NCBI GenBank assembly: GCA_030624325.1
Contig: JAUXKJ010000021.1
Location: 1 to 6,631, forward strand
Reading direction: 5' to 3'
DNA: 6,631 nucleotides
Source of the DNA: Nitrososphaerota archaeon
GTDB taxonomy: Archaea > Thermoproteota > Nitrososphaeria > Nitrososphaerales > Nitrosopumilaceae
A program made the position numbers and the translations under genes. Below the pieces are notes generated by a model. It searched no databases. It had not been told where the DNA came from and saw only the letters and a program-made list of their open reading frames with translations. This document shows positions 1 to 6,138 of the stretch, in pieces (position 1 is the first letter of the stretch; the number at the start of each line of letters is the position of its first letter).

Positions 1-1263
1 TCCTGCAGCTATTGTTGCACCCATATCTCGTAGGGCAAACCTTCCCATCTCAGGAAACTCTTGGAATGATTCGATGCAGGTTGGTCTTACTGGTTTAATT
101 TTTACAATTGCAGAGTCTCCAACCTTTAGGAATTTTGGATTTTCTTCTTCAACTGCACCTGTTGCAGGATTAATTTTTGATTCAAAAGCGGTAATTGTTG
201 CTGCAACTTGTGTAGTATGTGCGTGCATTACTGGAGTATAACCAGGTGCAAGAGCTGTTGGGTGATGTATTATAATAATTTGTGCTCTGAATTCTTTAGC
301 AACTTTTGGAGGAGCGTCTGGAGTTCCCATGACGTCACCTCGTTTGATATCTTTTTTCTCAACACCTCTCAAGTTAAAACCAATATTGTCACCAGCTTCA
401 GCTGATGGCATTTCAGTATGATGAGTTTCAATAGATTTGATTTCACCAGGTGCGCCTGAAGGCATAATGATAATCTTGTCTCCTGCCTTCATCTTTCCAG
501 TCTCAACACGACCTACCGGAACAGTTCCAACTCCAGTAATCGTGTAAACATCTTGAATTGGTACACGAAGTGGTTTGCCTACTGGTTTTTCTGGAAGTGT
601 AAAGTCATCAAATGTTTCTAGCAATGTTTTTCCAGTCCACCATTTCAAATTCTCAGATTTTTTGACAAGGTTATCACCTTTCCACCCAGAGACTGGAATA
701 ACTGGAACTGCATCTACTTTGAAACCAACAGATTTGATTAATTTTTCACCTTTTTCTTTTGCCTTCTTGAATGCATCCTCAGAATAATTGCTATCATCCA
801 TTTTGTTGATGGCAATAATTATCTGATTTACGCCAAGTGTCTTTAGTAAGAAAGCATGTTCTCTTGCTTGACCGCCTGGGGCTACTGCTGTATCAGTTTC
901 TCCTTCCTTTGCGGATAAAACCAACACTGCACAGTCTGCTTCTGAAGCACCCGTAATCATATTTTTTACAAAGTCCCTGTGGCCTGGGGCATCAATTAGT
1001 GTAAAGAAGAATTTTGGAGTTTCAAATTTTTGAAAAGCAAGATCAATGGTAATTCCGCGTTCTCGTTCATCTTTGATATTATCCATAACCCATGCGTACT
1101 TGAAGGTATCACCCTTTCCTGTTTTTTCTGATTCTTCAGCATGTTGTTGGATAGTTCTTTCATCAACCACACCTAACTGCATGAGAAAATGTCCCATAGT
1201 AGTAGACTTGCCGTTATCAATGTGTCCTGTAATTATCATATTCAGATGTGGTTTATCTGCCAT
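1..1263 (-). CDS. tuf: Translation elongation factor 1-alpha (aEF1A), 3' end cut by window edge
   Basis: GTPase that carries aminoacyl-tRNA to the ribosomal A site in the cytoplasm. Reading from the ATG at 1263-1261, 421 codons run in frame to base 1; archaeal homologues are about 430-435 residues, so only about a dozen C-terminal residues are missing. Seen in the sequence: P-loop GHIDNGKS (residues 13-20), the switch I stretch ERGITID, DAPGH (91-95), NKMD (153-156) and the G5-like SGW (192-194), followed by the two beta-barrel domains, including the conserved region around GVGTVPVGRVETG and the C-terminal GRFALRDMG. The start is fixed because the N-terminal strand leads directly into the P-loop. 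The P-loop carries Asn17 where many homologues have His; this position varies within the family. SelB, Pelota-partner and eIF2-gamma relatives are less likely because the switch regions and both barrels match EF-1 alpha. The gene is divergent from the aldolase/phosphatase gene and has a TATA-like element about 27 nt before the ATG. Confidence 0.97.
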   Translation of the reverse strand, partial: MADKPHLNMIITGHIDNGKSTTMGHFLMQLGVVDERTIQQHAEESEKTGKGDTFKYAWVMDNIKDERERGITIDLAFQKFETPKFFFTLIDAPGHRDFVKNMITGASEADCAVLVLSAKEGETDTAVAPGGQAREHAFLLKTLGVNQIIIAINKMDDSNYSEDAFKKAKEKGEKLIKSVGFKVDAVPVIPVSGWKGDNLVKKSENLKWWTGKTLLETFDDFTLPEKPVGKPLRVPIQDVYTITGVGTVPVGRVETGKMKAGDKIIIMPSGAPGEIKSIETHHTEMPSAEAGDNIGFNLRGVEKKDIKRGDVMGTPDAPPKVAKEFRAQIIIIHHPTALAPGYTPVMHAHTTQVAATITAFESKINPATGAVEEENPKFLKVGDSAIVKIKPVRPTCIESFQEFPEMGRFALRDMGATIAAG

Positions 1264-1285
1264 ATCGATTTCGTAGTGAGAGGGG

Positions 1286-1293
1286 TTTTATTA
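1286..1293 (-). promoter_or_regulatory. Candidate TATA box of the EF-1 alpha gene
   Basis: Read on the minus strand this is TAATAAAA, centred about 27 nt before the A of the EF-1 alpha ATG. With archaeal spacing (TATA centre about 26 nt before the start site) transcription would begin at or next to the ATG, giving a leaderless mRNA. No Shine-Dalgarno-like purine run lies just before the ATG; the sequence there is pyrimidine-rich (CCCCTCTC). Inferred from spacing and composition only. Confidence 0.4.
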
Positions 1294-1348
1294 CCATTTC
1301 GATTTTTTTGAATAATCTTGAAAAAATTTTCGCTTTTTTTTGATCTAA

Positions 1349-1363
1349 AATTTTCAGAAAATT
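1349..1363. promoter_or_regulatory. Perfect 7-1-7 palindrome in the divergent tuf/fbp promoter region, candidate operator
   Basis: AATTTTC-A-GAAAATT is a perfect inverted repeat with a one-base centre, about 34-48 nt before the ATG of the aldolase/phosphatase. A related GAAAA-AA-TTTTC palindrome lies at 1320-1331. Position near the expected TATA region would suit a repressor or other DNA-binding regulator, but such palindromes also arise by chance in AT-rich DNA. The overlapping TCTAAAATT (about 1344-1352) could itself be the TATA box of the downstream gene. Confidence 0.25.
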
Positions 1364-1396
1364 ACACATAAATCAAAGTGACCAGTGAAAGAAGCC

Positions 1397-2533
1397 ATGA
1401 AAATTACTGTATCTGTCATCAAAGCTGATGTCGGCGGTGTTGGAGGCCACACTAAACCAAGTGACGGTCTCTTAGACGTAGTAAAAAAAACTGTAAAAAA
1501 CGCTGGAGGGTTGTTAATTGATTCTTACATTGGATATTGTGGAGACGATGTACACATTGTGATGACGCATACAAAAGGCGTTGACAATCAAGAAATACAC
1601 AAGTTAGCTTGGGACGCTTTTGAAGCTGGTACCAAAGTTGCAAAAGAAGAGGGACTTTATGGTGCAGGACAAGATCTTCTAAAGGATTCATTTTCTGGTA
1701 ATGTTAAAGGAATGGGACCTGGAGTTGCGGAATTGGAATTTGAAGAAAGGCCAAACGAAGCCTTTACAGTATTTGCAGCAGATAAGACTGAACCTGGTGC
1801 TTTCAATTATCCGTTTTATCGTTTATTTGTTGATGCAATTAGCAATACTGGTTTAATTGTAAACAAGTCACTAGCACAAGGAGTAAAATTTAATGTCATG
1901 GATGTTGAAAAAGCAGAAATTGCTGAATTAGTAATGTGGGAAGACAAGCCCACACTAGAAGCAGCATTAATGTATCCAGGACGTTATGTTGTTTCCACTA
2001 TCAACACTAAAGATGATGAACCGATCGTTGCTGCATCAACTGATAGATTACACAATATTGCTGGAACGTATGTAGGAAAAGATGATCCCATATGCATTAT
2101 TAGAACTCAAAAAAATTTTCCCGCCACTGAAGAAGCAGGAAGTGTGTTTAACAATCCGCATTATGTAGCAGGAAATACTAGAGGTAGTCATCATATGCCT
2201 TTAATGCCAGTTAAAATCAACTCTGCAGCAACAATTGATTATTGTATTCCTATAGTTGAAGCCCTTGTCTTTAGTATGCATAATGGAAAACTTGTAGGAC
2301 CCTTTGATGGATTTTCAACTCCCGATTGGGACTATGTAAGACAAATAGCAACAAAAAGAGCTTTAGCAATGAGAAGTCAAGGATTTATCCATCCGGCAAC
2401 TTTGGTGCCATCTGAATTGGAATATGCAGAAGGATATAAGGCTAGAATGGATGTTTTGAAAAGTAAGATGAAGCCACTTGATAAATCACAATCTAGTGGT
2501 AAGAAAAAGGGATCATACGAAGATCCTGATTAA
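1397..2533 (+). CDS. fbp: Bifunctional fructose-1,6-bisphosphate aldolase/phosphatase (archaeal class V FBPase)
   Basis: Joins glyceraldehyde-3-phosphate and dihydroxyacetone phosphate and then removes the 1-phosphate to give fructose-6-phosphate, the committed gluconeogenic step of many archaea. The protein is 378 residues from the ATG at 1397, the family's usual size (roughly 360-400). Metal-binding candidates sit where the family has them: D11 and H18 in the N-terminal KADVGGVGGH, D50-D51 in GYCGDDVH, Q92 in GAGQD and D129. The Schiff-base segment YVGKDDP gives Y225, lysine K228 and D229-D230. A tyrosine in LEY (about 343) probably matches the mobile catalytic tyrosine near residue 348 of studied enzymes. 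The last 15-20 residues are Lys/Ser-rich and probably flexible. An in-frame GTG at 1385 would add only MKEA; the ATG is preferred because MKITVSVIKAD aligns with the usual N-terminus. The gene is divergent from EF-1 alpha and looks monocistronic. In an autotroph it would feed fixed carbon into hexose synthesis. Confidence 0.96.
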   Translation: MKITVSVIKADVGGVGGHTKPSDGLLDVVKKTVKNAGGLLIDSYIGYCGDDVHIVMTHTKGVDNQEIHKLAWDAFEAGTKVAKEEGLYGAGQDLLKDSFSGNVKGMGPGVAELEFEERPNEAFTVFAADKTEPGAFNYPFYRLFVDAISNTGLIVNKSLAQGVKFNVMDVEKAEIAELVMWEDKPTLEAALMYPGRYVVSTINTKDDEPIVAASTDRLHNIAGTYVGKDDPICIIRTQKNFPATEEAGSVFNNPHYVAGNTRGSHHMPLMPVKINSAATIDYCIPIVEALVFSMHNGKLVGPFDGFSTPDWDYVRQIATKRALAMRSQGFIHPATLVPSELEYAEGYKARMDVLKSKMKPLDKSQSSGKKKGSYEDPD

Positions 2534-2537
2534 AATC

Positions 2538-2553
2538 ACTTTTTCAAAAAAGT
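2538..2553 (+). terminator. Possible terminator after fbp
   Basis: ACTTTTT-CA-AAAAAGT is a perfect 7-2-7 inverted repeat starting four bases after the fbp stop. It includes a five-T run, and further T-rich stretches follow to about 2582. Archaeal termination mainly needs T-runs, so the T-tracts may matter more than the weak A/T hairpin. Confidence 0.3.
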
Positions 2554-2593
2554 TTGTCAAAAGTTTACTTAAAAAAATTTATTCCGAGTGGTA

Positions 2594-2605
2594 GTATACA
2601 TATAC
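2594..2605 (+). promoter_or_regulatory. Candidate TATA box for the small membrane protein gene
   Basis: GTATACATATAC is centred about 25 nt before the ATG at 2625, which would place the transcription start at the ATG and produce a leaderless mRNA. No Shine-Dalgarno-like motif is seen between this element and the ATG. An alternative, more upstream A/T element (about 2566-2582) would give a leader of roughly 20-25 nt. Confidence 0.4.
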
Positions 2606-2624
2606 AAAAGATTAATAGAAAACA

Positions 2625-3053
2625 ATGTTAATACAAAATCAAATGCATAAATTTGTATTTTTTGGTGATTTGAAATTTTTCATCATTGCAGGAATAGGAA
2701 TAATTACATTTTCCAATATTGTCGTACATTTATTTGGACAGACTATTCCTGGCATTGTTTGGGCATTTTTCAAAGATGTTAGCGAAATTGTTGTATTTAC
2801 AGCTGTCTTTGTTTTTGCATTTTCTTGGTTATTAAAATCAAGACCCCCTAAAAAACCAAAAAATTACAATGTAGTAATTTATGATGTATTTGGAAAAGAA
2901 TCTAACATTGAAGGGTTACGAACTGATTTTAAAACCCATGATGTAGCATGGAGTTTTATGAAGCAATACAAAAAATCCTACCCATTGTATAACTTTGCTT
3001 TGGTTTCAGATTTTCTAAAATCCAACAAAAAAACTATTTTTAGATATATTTAG
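2625..3053 (+). CDS. Small membrane protein with two predicted helices and a C-terminal soluble domain, unknown function
   Basis: I do not recognise this 142-residue protein. It has a short N-terminus, a hydrophobic helix at about residues 16-38 (rich in Ile, Phe and Gly), a short loop with a Pro-Gly, and a second helix at about 52-70. A basic stretch follows (K71, R73, K76, K77, K79), which by the positive-inside rule puts the C-terminus in the cytoplasm. Residues 80-142 form a small soluble region beginning NYNVVIYDVFGK, with a strand-like start and a basic, aromatic-rich end; no catalytic motif is evident. ATG 2625 is chosen because a TATA-like element sits about 25 nt upstream; ATG 2643 (residue 7) is possible. 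The DNA ligase gene starts 38 bases downstream on the same strand, so co-transcription is possible, but a functional link is not shown. Coding status is supported by the uninterrupted frame and the ordered hydrophobic/basic pattern. Confidence 0.75.
   Translation: MLIQNQMHKFVFFGDLKFFIIAGIGIITFSNIVVHLFGQTIPGIVWAFFKDVSEIVVFTAVFVFAFSWLLKSRPPKKPKNYNVVIYDVFGKESNIEGLRTDFKTHDVAWSFMKQYKKSYPLYNFALVSDFLKSNKKTIFRYI
3042..3052 (+). promoter_or_regulatory. Weak candidate TATA box for the DNA ligase gene
   Basis: AGATATATTTA overlaps the end of the upstream gene. Archaeal spacing would put transcription start near 3073, a leader of about 19 nt before the GTG at 3092. A second A/T element, CTATAAAAAA at 3076-3085, is too close to serve that GTG. 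The ligase may instead be read through from the upstream gene. Confidence 0.25.
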
Positions 3054-3091
3054 CAACTCACTTTTATTCTGGATTCTATAAAAAATTCAGA

Positions 3092-4870
3092 GTGAAGTTT
3101 TCTCTTCTAGCAGAAACATTCGAAAAGATGGAAAAGACGACAAAGAGGTTAGAATTAACAGATCTTCTTGGAGAGTTATTTAAAAAAACGCCTAACGAAA
3201 TTGTGGCAAAGGTAGTATATCTAATTCAAGGAAAATTACGACCTGATTTTGAAGGAATTGAGATTGGCGTTGCAGAAAAATTAGTGATTAGAGCAGTGTA
3301 TAGATCAACTGCAATAGAAACAAAACGGATTGAAAATGCATACAGAATTGACGGAGACTTGGGACAGGCAGTATCAAAACTAATCGAACAAAAGACGCAA
3401 AAAACTTTGTTTGATGAAACCAAAGAGGATGTAAATAAAAGTGTAGAGTGGGTTTATGATTCACTGTTAAAGATTGCAGAGCTTAAAGGTTCAGGCAAAA
3501 ATGTTCTTGATAAGAAGATGAACTACATTGCAAGTCTATTGAACAATGTCAATCCAATTGCAGCCAAGTTTATAATTAAAATTCTCATTGGCACCATGAG
3601 ATTAGGTGTTGCAGATAACACCATTATGGATGCACTAGCAATAGCATACACAGAATCTAAAGAAAATAGACCAAATCTTGAAGAAGCATATAATGTGTCA
3701 AGTGATCTCGGAAAAGTCGCGGAAGTGGCAGCTAAAAATGGATTAGATGGAATAAAAAAATTCCAAGTTGTAGTTTTTAATCCTATTCGACCAATGCTAG
3801 CTGATAGAGTAAAAAGCGAACAAGAAGCTATTAATAAAATGGGTAATGAATTTGCAGCTGAATACAAACTTGATGGTGAACGAGTACAGATTCATTTACA
3901 AAACAACAAAGTTGATCTTTTTTCTAGAAGATTAGAAAATATCAAGAGCTATTATCCTGACATTGTTGAAAACATTCCTAAATCCCTCAAAGTAAAAGAT
4001 GCAATATTAGAAGCAGAGGCAGTAGCAATTAATGAAGATACTGGAGATTTTTTGCCGTTTCAAGAATTAATGCATCGGAGAAGAAAATACAATGTAGATA
4101 AGGCAGTATTACAATATCCTATAACAGTAAATTTTTTTGATTTGTTATATGTTAATGGAAAGAGTTGCCTTGATATGAGTTACAAAAAACGCAGAGAAAT
4201 ACTCGAACAAATTTTAATTGAAGATGATTTTTCCAAACTTGTTCCACAGATTATAGTTACAAAAGAAAACGAAATCGAAGATTTTCTTGAAAATTCAATA
4301 AATTCAGGTTGTGAAGGATTGATGCTCAAAACTCTTGATGCTCCTTATAGAGCAGGGGCAAGAGGTAGCAACTGGCTAAAACTAAAACGAGAATATAGGA
4401 ATGAGCTTGGTGATAGTTTAGACCTTGTTGTGATTGGGGCTTTTTTTGGAAAGGGAAGAAGAACAGGACGTTATGGAACACTCTTACTTGCAACATACAA
4501 TGATGAAGAAGATACTTTTCCTAGCATTTGTAAAGTTGGAACTGGTTTTACTGATGAAAACCTTGATCAGTTCTATCAAATATTGTCAGATAAAGTAACA
4601 CTGAAAAAAAATCCAAGAATACAAAGTGAGATGGAAGCAGACGTATGGTTTGAACCAGAACTTGTAATTGAAATTGTAGCTTCTGAAATTACGTCAAGTC
4701 CAATTCATAAAACAGCTAAAAATAAAATCAAAAAAGGGAGTGGATTGGCATTAAGATTTCCTAAATTTACGGGAAAGATTAGAAGTGAAAAGTTGCCAGA
4801 GAATGCATCAACTGACCAAGAAGTAATTTCATTGTATAAAGGTCAGACTAAAATCACTCAAGGTGCATAA
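3092..4870 (+). CDS. lig: ATP-dependent DNA ligase, archaeal LigI type
   Basis: Seals nicks in duplex DNA, chiefly between Okazaki fragments and after repair, through a ligase-AMP intermediate. The protein is 592 residues, at the upper end of the archaeal size range (about 550-600). Domain order: an all-helical DNA-binding domain (about 1-225), the adenylation domain (about 235-432) and the OB-fold domain (about 440-592). Motif I is KLDGER with the AMP-accepting lysine K259 and R264. Motif III includes EAE (307-309), motif IIIa is FFDLLY (348-353), motif IV is EGLMLK (408-413) and motif V is WLKLK (428-432). The C-terminal RFPKF (555-559) and RSEK (564-567) region fits motif VI, with Glu where Asp is common. 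The GTG start is chosen because its KFSLLAETFEKMEKT N-terminus matches the conserved first helix of archaeal ligases; the first in-frame ATG (3128) would remove 12 residues of it. NAD-dependent ligase is excluded by the motif set and domain layout. Confidence 0.97.
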   Translation: MKFSLLAETFEKMEKTTKRLELTDLLGELFKKTPNEIVAKVVYLIQGKLRPDFEGIEIGVAEKLVIRAVYRSTAIETKRIENAYRIDGDLGQAVSKLIEQKTQKTLFDETKEDVNKSVEWVYDSLLKIAELKGSGKNVLDKKMNYIASLLNNVNPIAAKFIIKILIGTMRLGVADNTIMDALAIAYTESKENRPNLEEAYNVSSDLGKVAEVAAKNGLDGIKKFQVVVFNPIRPMLADRVKSEQEAINKMGNEFAAEYKLDGERVQIHLQNNKVDLFSRRLENIKSYYPDIVENIPKSLKVKDAILEAEAVAINEDTGDFLPFQELMHRRRKYNVDKAVLQYPITVNFFDLLYVNGKSCLDMSYKKRREILEQILIEDDFSKLVPQIIVTKENEIEDFLENSINSGCEGLMLKTLDAPYRAGARGSNWLKLKREYRNELGDSLDLVVIGAFFGKGRRTGRYGTLLLATYNDEEDTFPSICKVGTGFTDENLDQFYQILSDKVTLKKNPRIQSEMEADVWFEPELVIEIVASEITSSPIHKTAKNKIKKGSGLALRFPKFTGKIRSEKLPENASTDQEVISLYKGQTKITQGA

Positions 4871-4913
4871 TGAGGCTATTCATTCTATTGTAAGTTCCTA
4901 CAAATCGCAAGGG

Positions 4914-4923
4914 TTTAAATTAA
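4914..4923 (+). promoter_or_regulatory. TATA box of the DUF47-endonuclease operon
   Basis: TTTAAATTAA is the clearest archaeal box A in the window, preceded by a purine-rich stretch (GCAAGGG) that could serve as the TFB-recognition element. Its centre is about 31 nt before the ATG at 4950, so the transcript would start about 0-5 nt before the codon: leaderless or nearly so. It lies in the 79-bp gap after the ligase stop, arguing that the next two genes are transcribed separately from the ligase. Confidence 0.55.
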
Positions 4924-4949
4924 CTTCCTAATGTTAACAAATTTCGTAC

Positions 4950-5603
4950 ATGTACAGCGGGGAATTGGAGGTTCAAGCAAAACGAAAAGCTATTGCGGTT
5001 TTGCAAGATGAAATTAATCGAATTTTAAACGCCTCTAGAAGCTTAGCAATCCTCCCTGAATTAATTACAAAGAAAAACAAAACAGAAATCAAAAATACTC
5101 TTGAACAAATTGTCACTATAGAAGAAGAGGTGGAATCACTTCGAAGAAAAATTACTAGAGACGTAGCAGATGTAGGAGGACTCATAATCAACCGAGAAAA
5201 CCTTCTAAATACTGCCTATACCATGGATGAAATTGCTGGGTACATTACAGGAATTTCATTTAAGCTCTCAAACATAAAACCTGCCTCACTAAAAAATGCC
5301 CAATTCGACAAGGATTTCACGGAACTAATAGAATTAGTAGTAGATGAGGTTTACAAACTAAATGAAATAATCCGTAGTCTCAACACAAATGCATCAAACT
5401 CAATTGACCTTGCGCAAGAAACTCAAAAAATTGAAAGAGCTATTGATATAAAATATCGACAAATTACTATCAAAATTCTCAATGAGGTAACTAGTACCAA
5501 GGAGATTATACTTATGAAAGACGTCATTGAGGGCATTGAAGAGATGGCAGACAAGTGCCAAGAAGTTTCAGATTCTTTCATTCTATTAGCTTTGAGCATA
5601 TAG
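4950..5603 (+). CDS. DUF47 family PhoU-like helical protein
   Basis: Helical cytoplasmic protein of 217 residues, the usual DUF47 size (about 205-225). The family folds like PhoU and is often encoded beside Pit-type phosphate transporters, so a role in phosphate or metal-linked regulation is commonly assumed; I infer membership from the heptad-like helical pattern and local signatures. Seen: long amphipathic helices throughout; the central INRENLLNTAYTMDEIAGYI (80-99), matching the place where relatives read roughly DREDIxxLxxxLDDIxDYI; and a C-terminal IEEMADKCQEVSD (196-208) containing an E197xxxD201 motif. In the first repeat the equivalent motif reads D93xxxG97, so its second acidic residue is lost. 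No transporter gene is adjacent: the ligase is upstream and the tRNA-splicing endonuclease follows after one base, suggesting co-transcription and translational coupling. A TATA box about 31 nt before the ATG suggests a near-leaderless mRNA. Confidence 0.82.
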   Translation: MYSGELEVQAKRKAIAVLQDEINRILNASRSLAILPELITKKNKTEIKNTLEQIVTIEEEVESLRRKITRDVADVGGLIINRENLLNTAYTMDEIAGYITGISFKLSNIKPASLKNAQFDKDFTELIELVVDEVYKLNEIIRSLNTNASNSIDLAQETQKIERAIDIKYRQITIKILNEVTSTKEIILMKDVIEGIEEMADKCQEVSDSFILLALSI

Positions 5604-5604
5604 G

Positions 5605-6138
5605 TTGAAAGGAGAATTAATTGACAACAGGGTTGTTGTCTGGAACATAAAAGATTCTCAAAAACTTTTCAGCTCAGGTTATTACGGAAAACCAATAGGA
5701 ATGTCAAAACCAAAAATAGAGGAGATTAATGTTCCTCTAATTTTAGATCTTATTGAAGGGTACTATCTTCTTCAAAAATCAAAGGTAAGCATTACAAAAA
5801 TGAAAAAAAAAGTTACTGAGAAAAAAATGTTAGAAATCTGTAGACAAGAATATCACAACTTTGACAAAAAATACATTGTTTACAAAAATTTTCGTGATAA
5901 AGGATACATTGTTAATCCTGGGATAAAGTTTGGTTGCGATTTTGCAGTATATCAAAAGGGACCTGGAATAGATCATGCTCCGTTTTTAGTTCAAGTTTAT
6001 AACAAAAGTGACGCAATGACTTCAACTGGTGTTGTTTTAGCAGGACGTTTGGCTAGAACTGTGAGAAAACAATTCATCTTAGCTATTCCAAGCGGTAAAG
6101 ATGTAGATTATTTAGCTCTAGATTGGTGGAAGGCTTAA
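5605..6138 (+). CDS. endA: tRNA-splicing endonuclease (tRNA-intron lyase), single-domain homotetramer type
   Basis: Cuts introns out of pre-tRNA (and pre-rRNA) at bulge-helix-bulge structures, leaving 2',3'-cyclic phosphate ends for RtcB-type RNA ligase. At 177 residues it matches the alpha4 class (Methanocaldococcus jannaschii enzyme, 179). The N-terminal domain (1-85) includes YYGKP and the helix IEEINVPLILDLIEGYYLL. The C-terminal catalytic domain contains KFGCDFAVY, GPGIDHAPFLV and the segment RLARTVRKQFILAIP. The catalytic triad is Y116, H124 and K155, compared with Y115, H125 and K156 in the M. jannaschii enzyme. W174-W175 near the end also fit the family. Translation appears to start at TTG 5605, one base after the DUF47 stop, because the family's N-terminal strand begins there (KGELIDNRVVVW) and the next in-frame ATG is residue 33. 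No Shine-Dalgarno is seen, so coupling to the upstream gene is likely. The gene converges with the unknown gene on the minus strand and shares a TTAA stop with it. Confidence 0.95.
   Translation: MKGELIDNRVVVWNIKDSQKLFSSGYYGKPIGMSKPKIEEINVPLILDLIEGYYLLQKSKVSITKMKKKVTEKKMLEICRQEYHNFDKKYIVYKNFRDKGYIVNPGIKFGCDFAVYQKGPGIDHAPFLVQVYNKSDAMTSTGVVLAGRLARTVRKQFILAIPSGKDVDYLALDWWKA

Noticed and set aside
208..1276. Plus-strand open frames at 208-405, 575-787 and 1046-1276
   Set aside because: They lie antisense within the EF-1 alpha gene, have Ser/Phe-rich low-information translations and no family signatures.
1452..1691. Minus-strand open frame inside the aldolase/phosphatase gene
   Set aside because: It is fully covered by a well-supported gene on the other strand; its translation has no recognisable domain.
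3226..3867. Minus-strand open frames at 3226-3423 and 3523-3867 inside the ligase gene
   Set aside because: Both are antisense to the conserved ligase coding sequence. The 114-residue one looks hydrophobic only because it is the complement of charged helical codons.
4973..5191. Minus-strand open frame inside the DUF47 gene
   Set aside because: It is antisense to a supported gene with a Ser/Ile-rich translation and no motif.
5609..5623. GGAG followed by TTG at 5621 as a Shine-Dalgarno and start
   Set aside because: That TTG is out of frame with the endonuclease and its frame stops within about ten codons; the GGAG is part of codons 3-4 of the endonuclease.
3092..6138. A dedicated RNA-repair or tRNA-ligation system made of the ligase and the splicing endonuclease
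   Set aside because: The ligase has LigI-type DNA ligase motifs and a full DNA-binding domain. Archaeal tRNA halves are joined by RtcB, which is not in the window, and a separate promoter lies between the genes.
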